DNA from: Pisaster brevispinus
Lineage: Eukaryota > Echinodermata > Asteroidea > Forcipulatida > Asteriidae
Direction of reading: 5' to 3'
DNA length: 64,000 nt
Assembly: GCA_023634235.1 (NCBI GenBank)
Contig: JAMKCF010000006.1
Coordinates: forward strand, 5,735,421 to 5,799,420
How positions within the stretch are numbered: the stretch's first letter is position 1; each line of letters opens with the position of its first letter. Positions 55,722-64,000 of this stretch are shown in pieces. The notes beneath the pieces are model-generated. The model was not told the origin of the DNA, ran no database searches, and worked only from the letters and a program-made list of their open reading frames with translations. The position numbers and the translations under genes are program-made.

Positions 55722-55772
55722 ATGGCACCGGCTGGAGATAACGAGGAGCTCAGGGACGGCTACAAGTATGAG
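55722..55772 (+). CDS. Probable first coding exon of an unidentified gene
   Basis: An ATG in good context (GAGATGG; purine at -3 and G at +4) opens 17 codons, MAPAGDNEELRDGYKYE, ending at a strong donor, GAG|GTAAGC, in phase 0. Composition is coding-like compared with the AT-rich surroundings. The acidic, non-hydrophobic start argues against a signal peptide, so a cytosolic or nuclear protein is more likely. No downstream exon could be recognised before the end of the window, so the gene may have a first intron longer than 8 kb. This is the only plus-strand gene candidate, and it is uncertain. Confidence 0.42.
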
Positions 55773-57988
55773 GTAAGCTTGATTATTTCATGCTCTAACC
55801 ACACTTGACATTCTACCGTGAAATGCGAGTTCTCTGTAGATGCGGGTAGATCTATAGTTATTACCACACGGTCAGTTATAAGATGTGTAGTGTAGGCCAC
55901 AGATGCGCAAGGACTTGACTGTGATACCAATATCCAAGCAAATGCCAATTGTTTCAGAGTATAAGTGCCACCCTCTCAAGTCTACCTCTACCTAAAATTA
56001 CATACATTGGGTATCATTGTATAACACTATATAGCATTTATATCAATACTTCACTCACACCCTCCCCCTCTCTCTATATTCTAATCACTGAGGCGGACCG
56101 TACGAAGCAGTTGCAACACTGTTGATATAATGCATCTGTAATTTCCATTCAAGTCACTTGTGTTATCATAAGGTGTTTAACTTCACAAGACGTATAGCCA
56201 GGGGAAATAGCCGTGTGTATTTTTGTCGTGAGACGTCATAAAAAAGAGCATTATTTCGCGTTATTTGGTCCCAGTTGTAAAGTCACCGTAAAGTATTTGA
56301 ATACTGATAGTGATACGTATGGTAAGTTTCTCCGTTAGTGCATCTTTGGTTCCTGCTGCTCATGTTGAATACGTTTAATTAAAGGGTTAAGTTTTAAATG
56401 CATTGCAATGCACTTAGTTTTAACTCTGGATATATGATATCATCAGCTTCAGTTGAGTTCGATAGGCCTACACCTTTAGGTGATCGCGATTCCAATAGTT
56501 ATTAGAAATAAGTGGATCAAATCAGATCAGTGTGTTTAACGTGGGGACAAACGGAAGGTGACCTTGCATGCTAGTGGAATCGATCGCTGACTAGAAAGAG
56601 CAATATTTTACTGTGAAACTTGGACACTTGTGAGGGACGTTATTTTTGGCGTTTTTTCTTCATTATCACCTGAAATTATAATCGGGGGATGTGTGGTATG
56701 GGGGAGGGGGGGGGGGGTGGCTTACGTGTCAGACTGGCTGTGTATGCGAGAGTTAACCCCAACCTCCCCGCATGAATCTTCATTGTAATAAGAGTGGTTT
56801 AATAATTGAACTTAGTTGAGCTCTAGATTGTATCGCCTTCCTGCCCGAAGCCACATGATCATGCGGTCTGTATACATGCAGTCATAATGTAACTTTCATC
56901 AAAACTGAATGCAAGTCAAACAGTCTGCGCTGTAAGTCAGCTGCCCCCTGTAAAGCTGCACACAGTGAGGTCGTGGATCATGGCATTCATTCTTCTGTAC
57001 AGTTTGCAAAAATGTCAGGGCAAGCTACGAAAACTACTCCCAACCCAAATTACATTTGGCACTGAAGCTGCTAGTTTCTTGCGCTGTTTTATTGCGACAC
57101 TTTGGCGGTCTTGGCCAGATTTGCTCGAACAATATTGCGTGTATCACTATCAGGTTAGGTCTTCGTTTAAAACCTCAATACTTTGGTGATTCACAATCCT
57201 ATGAAACTTAATTTCTTTTCCCCAGGGGGATTCATAGCGTGTGCCTTTAAACAATGATTTATTCTACCATAAATTAAGCATTGATGAAATATGCAATTTA
57301 ACTTGACAAACATGTTTAAGAATATCAGGTCGCTATACTTCAGTTTACTTGGACTGCATTGCTTTCTTAATACTGTGAGGTGTGCTGCCACGTGTCACTT
57401 GATCCCGGCATCAATTATTACCCCAACGTGCTTAGAATAATGTTATTAAAGTTGGCGGTTGTAGTATATCAATTATTTGAAACAAGCCGGGTGACAGAAG
57501 CTCATTAAAAGGGCTTCGCGTAATACTGTGTGCTTACCAAGGTGGAACCCATGTATATTGGATTGCAATGAGCCATTTTCCTAAATTAAACAAAAATTCC
57601 CAATGTCGTATGGAGGTCCTTTCTTATGGGCGTTATTGAGGTGAGTTTGTAACAAGGTGTGTCCTATAGCCTACCCCCTACTTTTTTGGAGACTATTCAA
57701 GCCGTAATTCAACTGCCATGAATCTTTAGCAGCTGTACCACTAACCTGGAGATTATATTAACTCCAAGGTCAGTTGTTTTATATATAGAGATGAAGATAT
57801 GCTGGAGTTATATATTAGGAACAGTTAGTACATGTAGTTCGGGGGTATCCCGTGCTGAATTTGGTCCAACTCTCGGTCAGCCGCAACGTACGTCACGATT
57901 CGACTGGGGTATCCCCGAAGATGTTGAAACGCGCATGGCTCAATAATCTCTTCAGGATGCACTGTGGCGATGTGCGAAATAATCAGCC
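55773..57988. other. Putative first intron or intergenic DNA
   Basis: No exon was recognised. There is a G run at about 56700-56720. A plus-strand frame at 56965-57189 (74 codons) has no known motif. Confidence 0.35.
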
Positions 57989-58215
57989 CTGAAATCATGT
58001 CTCACTGAAATCATGTCTACCTGAAATCATGTCTCCCTGAAATGATGTCTACCTGAAATGATGTCTCTCTGAAATCATGTCTACCTGAATACATGTCTCC
58101 CTGAAATGATGTCTACCTGAAATGATGTCTCTCTGAAATCATGTCTACCTGAAATCATGTCTCCCTGAAATCATGTCTCCCTGAAATTATGTCTCTCTGA
58201 AATCGTGTCTACCGA
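57989..58215. repeat. 16 bp tandem repeat, about 14 copies
   Basis: The unit is CTGAAATCATGTCTAC with CATG/GATG and TAC/TCC/TCT variants. A four-unit (64 bp) block starting TCTCCCTGAAATGATG at 58032 recurs at 58096, so the array grew partly by duplication of multi-unit blocks. Confidence 0.9.
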
Positions 58216-60442
58216 CAGCGTTCTGACTTAAAGGTGTACATCCATATTGTTCCAATAATTTGAAAAGAGGAACGGTTGTTTGCTCTCCACCACCCCCCCC
58301 TCTCTCTTTGATTACGGTGATCATGAGTTGTTTCTTTCACACTCTTTGTGATATGATTCGCCTGAGCGTAAAAAAAGGAAGTATCCCAGACGTCCCACCG
58401 TTGGTCCCAATCACCATGGAAATCTCTATTTTAGGGAGATTTCAAGCCAAATAGTTGGTCTTTGTTTGTAAATCGGTTTAATGCTGGTCTTTTTGTCACG
58501 CACTAGCAACATATACTGACGATAACAGAACCCAATGCTGGTTATAGTCAGCGAGGACACCTGGTACTCGGTTGATTGATGTGCTCGCTTCTGCAATGTG
58601 TTTGCTCAACAAAAACGGGATACCTAATGAAAAAAATTCAGAGCTTACTGCTAGCTGCAAGAGTGAAGATGGTAAACAATGGATCAAGGTCCCTGGTTTT
58701 TAATCCTCCATGAATGACCGAATATAATGTAGGCCTCGACATGTACATCATCGGTCAAATTGGTTGCCCTGGGGGTATTTTTCAAACCAGGTTTGGCTTT
58801 GGCTTTAGCTTCGCGGTCAGGCTTCGTCTATCCAATGAAAACCTGCATTTCTAAGCTCGGGTTTCCCTAACTAGAGCTGGCTGGCCAATGTTTAGAAAAG
58901 ACTCCCTGGAAATTGTCAAAAGGCAGACGTGTTTTCTCACCCATCAGTCAGGTGTCATCTTCAAATTGCCTTGATTATCAATTTGGCTGTCATCAAAGAT
59001 AATTAATTACACGGCTGCAGGAGCCCCGGTCAAAGGACTTTTAACATCTGATGTTTTTTTGTTGCTTTTTTATAACTATGCATCACATCTACCTCCATGA
59101 TCACATCAACCTTGGCCGTCGTTCGACCAGATTCCAATTACGAGTGTCTCGGGGAACCACTGTGTTGGTTGACCGTAGCCGGCAAAGCCCAGACGACGGA
59201 CGGCTGCGTCGTGTCTGGGGGTATAGTCGCTGATCGAGTTGCTAAACAGGGCGTGATGTTGGCAATTGGGTGTAAGGTACACAACGAAGGGGGAGATGAT
59301 CTGATGATATCACTCTCCCGGATGTGCCCTGCTGTGACTCTTCCAGGGCTTTGGGAAACCCAACACTTTCTTGCTTGGGAATAAAAGTACGTGCAGTGAC
59401 GTCAGCAAGAGGGGGAAAAAGCGACGTGGAAAATCGGCCGGGTTGAGAAAATAGCGGCTCGCGAACTAAAACATTCATGTTTGGTTGTGCAGGGCAGTGA
59501 ATTTTAGTAAAAGGGGAGCAGGCTTGAAAAACAATTCCACATACACAACAACCAAACCATAATTTAGAAGTGTAGTATTGCATGATTACTTTTTCGAAGT
59601 TACATTTTAATGCACATAGGCCTACCTATACACACCGACCTGTGAACACAATGAGATAAGGTCTATTGTGTTTAATGGGAACAGGGTAAAACTTGTGTTT
59701 TTTGTGTATTGCAACATCTGTAATGTTCAAATGTTTATTCCGATGACATGAATTAAAGTTAGCTATGGTTGTGAAGGCAAGAGGCCTTTAAATGCTGTTT
59801 TCTCTATACTAATTCAGACGGAAATGTTTTGTTACAAAAACAGAATTGGTACTTATTATAAACATTACAATCATAAAGAGCTTTCAGGTTGAAAAACGTA
59901 TACTTGTTTTTACTTGAAATTTACCCATCCTGCTCTCGAAACAATGAAAATATTGTATTTCCTTCCTCTGTGATGAGACTGATTGTGTGTACAGTTAAGA
60001 AAATGTCACCGTAACCAAAGTTATTTATTCCATTCGATAAGGGAGTTTCGGCGGCAGGAGGACTGCGAAGAGCACAGCCTGAACTTTTGGCGTTCGATCA
60101 CGCTAGACGTCCGGCATCTTTTTCTGCCCCAGGGGTTTTGGCGACCGTAAAAAGGGGGAAATGGTTGAGTTGTTTTACTTCCTCGGTGTATGGATACACT
60201 TTAGGATAGCCCCGGGCTGTATAAAATATTGAGATGTTTATTGCAGATTATGTCTGTTTCGACACTTGGTAGGAAGAAGAAAAAAATACTTGACGTATTG
60301 GCTCGCTTCGAATGTTTGATGTAAAGTTATGCTGACAATTGAACCTTGTTATTATTAGTCAAACTAATTTGTCTTTGACTTCGAATAAACAAATTGATTA
60401 TCTGTTACTTTAAAATCATCACTAAATGTTGATGTCCGGTTT
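58216..60442. other. Unassigned
   Basis: A 95-codon plus-strand frame at 59097-59384 is antisense to another open frame and shows no domain. The sequence near 59090-59470 is somewhat GC-richer and contains CpGs, but no exon boundaries are convincing. Confidence 0.35.
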
Positions 60443-61010
60443 CTAAAATGATGCAGTATGCTCTACTGATGCCTATTTATATAACTTGACCCAGGATATA
60501 AGCTCTATTTTGGGAAATATTGAAACCTGAAAAATAGGCCAAAAAACTGAAAAAATCACAAGGGGTAAGTCCAGCATTTTTGTCAAATTTTGGCAAATTT
60601 GTAAGTTAGGGTTTTAGGCTCTAAAATGATGCAGTGTGCTCTACTGATGCCTATTTATATAACTTGACCCAGGATAAAAGCTATATTTTGGGAAATATTG
60701 ATAATTGAAATATAGGCCAAAAATTGAAAAAATCACAAGGGGTAAGTCCAGCTTTTTCCTCAAATTTCCGCCAATTTTTAAGTTGCGATTTTAGGCTCTA
60801 AAATGATGCAGTAGGCTCTACTGATGCCTTTTTATATAACTTGACCCAGGGTATAAGCTATATTTTGGGAAATATTGATAGTTGAAAAATAGGCCAAAAA
60901 CTGAAAAAAAACACAAGGGCTGAGTCCAGCATTTTTATCAAATTTGGGCCAATTTTTAAGTTGCGATTTTAGGCTCTAAAACACTTTAGTGGTGCCTACA
61001 GATGCCTTTT
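60443..61010. repeat. 178 bp tandem repeat, three copies plus a partial
   Basis: CTAAAATGATGCAGT starts copies at 60443, 60621 and 60798, and a diverged fourth begins CTAAAACACTTTAG at 60976; spacing is 178, 177 and 178 bp. Each copy contains CTACTGATGCCT, TATATAACTTGACCCAGG and AAATCACAAGGGGTAAGTCC or a close variant. Confidence 0.92.
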
Positions 61011-61329
61011 CATTAACTGGATATCACTATTAGCTACTGTAAGTGTTGACAGGGAATACGACCAAGATGGCTTCAGTACAAGGGGTTAATTGTGTGGCTT
61101 GCAATTATGTAAAATGGAAGTTGAACACAAACGTATTCAGCAGAAGAATTCAAAGTTTTTGACTGTTGTGTTCATTTTTTATTCAAAGTTGGACTTTGTA
61201 CATTTTTTACCATTTCGAAAGTTTGTTATTAAAAATCTTCTGCCCATTTGCATTTGTAAATTTCTTCCTGCTTTTGTGCCTTAATAAAGAGACAGAGGAG
61301 TTATCAGAACACAGAATTATCGCATCTTT

Positions 61330-61890
61330 TACTCTTTAAGAGATATTCTGAATTGTTTAGAGACAGTTTCGTGGATGATTTTTCTGTAAAAAAACTAGCG
61401 ACAGTTGTCCTCTTGCTTATGGTTGGTTAACTTATAATCAGTGCAATTTGTTGACATTGCTTTCTTGCACAGTTCCTAAACAATTCATTGCACCAAAAAT
61501 TGAAATGCTTATCTTTGACTTGCGTTTGAGCAAGCTGCAGGTACCAACTGGTCTGACCGCAGCATACACAAATGGTCACCAACCCTCAGAAATCCGAGGA
61601 ACGATTCATGCATGAATCTTTTCTCAGATTCAAATGTTTTTGGGTGAAAACTTATCCAAACCATATTACTTCGAAGGGAATCCTTTCTCAAAATAATTTA
61701 TACAATCGGCAGCAGTTTTTATGGCCATTAATTTTGGGAGTATTTACCAACCTATGACTCTAGCTTTAAGCCACAAGATATTCTGAATTGTTTAGAGACA
61801 GTTTTGTGGATGATTTTTCTGTTAACAAAACTAGCAACAGTTCGTTGCACCAAAAATTGAAATGCTCATCTTTGACTTTGATGTTTAATG
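61330..61890. repeat. Direct duplication, second copy shortened
   Basis: AGATATTCTGAATTGTTTAG, GTGGATGATTTTTCTGT and CACCAAAAATTGAAATGCT at 61341-61520 recur at 61776-61882. The second copy lacks about 80 bp between the ACAGTT and GCACCAAAAA parts. Between the two copies lies the near-palindrome ACGATTCATGCATGAATC (61602-61619). Confidence 0.75.
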
Positions 61891-62682
61891 TAATGCCTCG
61901 CATTCTCGTTACTAAATTGGTTGCCATTACTACTTATTTTGTGACCGTAACATCACAACACTTTCCCCTAAAAATAAGAACGGGCTTTTTTCACCTTTGA
62001 AAACGATATTTCTTACAAAATGTCACAGACAAAATCAAATCAAATATGACCGCCAGCTTTCCTTGCCATGTTGCATTTCCGTGATACATTTTAGATTGTA
62101 ACATAATTTATCTAGACTCACTTTTTACAAATAAATTAAATATAACTATGATAAACAGTTTACAGAAGGGGTCATCCTATTTCTAGACAAATACACATAA
62201 ATTTGTTCGCAACCCCCCTCAGTAAAAACGTACAACGTAAAATAAAACAGTTTCCAGTTTCCATAGTAACAATAATACTGCTTTTTTTCTTTTTCCTTTT
62301 TTTTCTGCCCCCTTTTTCCGCATAAAAAAAATAGGATTATGCCCATGATTCCAAGAAAACATTAAGGAAATGTCGACAAACGGCGGACATCATATAGGTT
62401 TAATGTGATTTGTGTTTTCCCAGCAGCTCTAGATTCTAAAACTAAATAATGCTCTGATGTTGTGCTGGTGCACATTGCTTTATAGCTGGGAAAAATGTTC
62501 GTACTTATGATTAAATGTATAACCTTCGTCGACTCCATAATGTTTTTCCAGAGTGGATTGGTGTTTTTGCAAGTTCCGGACTCCCGTCGGTATTCACCGA
62601 ACACGGACACCTGGCCTCAGTGCCGCGCACAAGAAGAAAAAAAAAAAACGGCGTTATTGGTCATAATGCGAAGCTGTGTCTG

Positions 62683-62683
62683 G

Positions 62684-62718
<35 letters not shown>

Positions 62719-62742
62719 AATTGATTGATTGATTGATTAATT
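62683..62742. repeat. (GATT)n microsatellite
   Basis: Roughly 14 units of TTGA/GATT with two interruptions (TTGGTTAA and the final TTAATT). Confidence 0.9.
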
Positions 62743-62819
62743 CTGTGAAGCCGATGATTCTCAGAAAAGCGAACTTTAATCACACTAGGACCACACGAAG
62801 AGAAGAAAAGGAGGACGTT

Positions 62820-63040
62820 TCAGTTAGATGTGAGAGGAACCCCCCCCCCCCCCCAAGAATTAACCCAAGATAAAACCTTCACAATTAGGTAGGGACTAAA
62901 ACCCAGGTCAACATGTTCCTGGCGGGATTCGAACCCGGGTCCTAGAGGTGGGAGGCGAGAAAAGAAACTATAACGCCCACCCGACCTGGTTTGGTGCGCT
63001 GTTCTAGGGGTCGTGACCAACTTGGTGAAGGCAACCCAAA
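62820..63040 (-). mobile_element. tRNA-derived SINE fragment
   Basis: On the minus strand GGACCCGGGTTCGAATCCCG is a good B box, and GGTCGGGTGGGCGTTATAG about 50 bp upstream is A-box-like. The region between does not fold as a tRNA (no acceptable anticodon arm), so a SINE is the better reading. A C run is at 62840-62853. Confidence 0.5.
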
Positions 63041-64000
63041 TGGAATAAACATGTATATTTTTAACCAAGTTCTTATCAACAAGAGTGTATCACTAGGCCT
63101 ACCCCCGTATATTTTGGCAAATATTCTGACAAAACAATTTTGAATCAATCGCTTTCACTTATGAGGTAATAATTCACGCATCCTAAAATAAAAATGCTTT
63201 CTCTTTCGTTTCTTTTGAGGTCTGTTTTCCAATCTTGCTGATCTTTGTCACATTGCCTATGTACGTGCATATATGAATGAACATTTCCCTGTACGAAAAA
63301 GGGGCCAGGCTTATGTTTCCCTGGCCTCAGCTTTTTGTTTATTTATTTATTTATTATTATTTTTTTAATACGTAGATTTCAACGGGAGGCATGCTTCACA
63401 TTTCACGGAAATATTGTCTATCTCGATCAAATAAGTACCACGTAAGTTCCAAACTCATATGTGACGCCTTTAAAACCATTTGAAACTCATCCAACACTCT
63501 GAGCGTTTTAAAATTGTCCGGTTCAATATTATGGGTTAGAGAGTCTCCAAAAAGTCAAAAAAAAAAATGACCCATCGTCTTTCTTTCATTGATTTGTTTT
63601 ATTTCTCTTTGTAGCAACGCACACTTCAGTCCAAGCCCAAACTTGAGTTAAAAGTCACATTATTCTTTTTTCAAACATTATTCAATAAAATTGTTAACGG
63701 GTGTCTCAGATCTAAAAGTCGAAAAGGAAACAAAATAATGTTTGTAGAGAACAAAATTACCGTGCATGAAACCAACATGACCTGTTTGATTAAAGGTCAC
63801 ACGACTGTTTGCAGCTTTCGATTTTTCGATTCTGATTAAGGCATCGAAAACAAGACACCATGTTTATTTTATGAATTGAGTGAAACCCCTGACTTTTATT
63901 TTTGGCACGCTTCGCCTCGTCAATAGTAACAACTTGGAAATCAAATCACCACGAGCTTTGCGCGTCACGTTTTTTTTATTTTTTATTTTTTATGTCCGTG
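63041..64000. other. Unassigned to window end
   Basis: AT-rich; TTTATTTATTTATTTATTATT at about 63337-63357. No gene or recognised repeat. Confidence 0.4.

Noticed and set aside
59097..59384. 95-codon plus-strand frame as an exon of the 55722 gene
   Set aside because: No acceptor or donor at convincing positions, no recognisable domain, and the opposite strand is equally open.

Overview
This is a 64 kb window of an AT-rich animal nuclear genome. Every gene I could resolve, apart from one large single-exon kelch ORF, is split into small exons with GT-AG introns, and the DNA between exons is packed with SINEs, a decayed LINE, hairpin MITEs and tandem repeats. The gene set (an insulin/relaxin-type peptide, a BTB-kelch protein, a proteinase-K-type secreted subtilase and an ER thioredoxin-fold membrane protein) and the repeat style fit an echinoderm, perhaps a sea star. 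That assignment is inference: no rRNA, mitochondrial or other species-diagnostic marker is present, and a hemichordate or another marine deuterostome is not excluded. I see no true tRNA or rRNA genes, no CRISPR and no bacterial features.

Layout. 1-4680: repeat-rich DNA in which a decayed LINE (842-4265) is split by a 2.1 kb element with ~320 bp terminal inverted repeats, itself carrying SINE-like sequence. 5572-9214 (minus): a four-exon insulin/relaxin-superfamily precursor of 118 residues, rebuilt here from the sequence; its first intron holds a 1.14 kb uninterrupted (CAAGAA)n array, and a compact CCAAT / E-box / TATA promoter lies at 9245-9360. 9400-14850: intergenic DNA with a MITE and one possible orphan exon. 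14854-17196 (minus): a BTB-BACK-kelch protein. 17300-25900: intergenic, mostly featureless. 25924-30705 (minus): a seven-exon secreted subtilase of 376 residues with an intact catalytic triad. 30706-35200: no gene seen. 35299-46184 (minus): an eight-exon, 320-residue type I membrane protein with two thioredoxin-like domains and a KKxx ER-retrieval tail; its introns carry a 1.7 kb array of a 34 bp satellite, a hairpin MITE, several SINEs and a tandem duplication ending at a splice donor. 46185-55720: no convincing gene, two MITEs. 55722-55772 (plus): a probable first coding exon of a gene that leaves the window or lies in unrecognised exons; beyond it are three local repeat families.

The four resolved genes share the minus strand, but nothing suggests a shared pathway. 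Three encode secretory-pathway proteins (peptide hormone, protease, ER redox protein), which is probably coincidence. The most notable item is the insulin-like gene: it has the exact cysteine spacing of the superfamily in both chains and the conserved phase-1 intron in the C-peptide, but two extra cysteines, both on the B-chain side, and a giant pure hexanucleotide array 66 bp upstream of an exon of only 58 nt.
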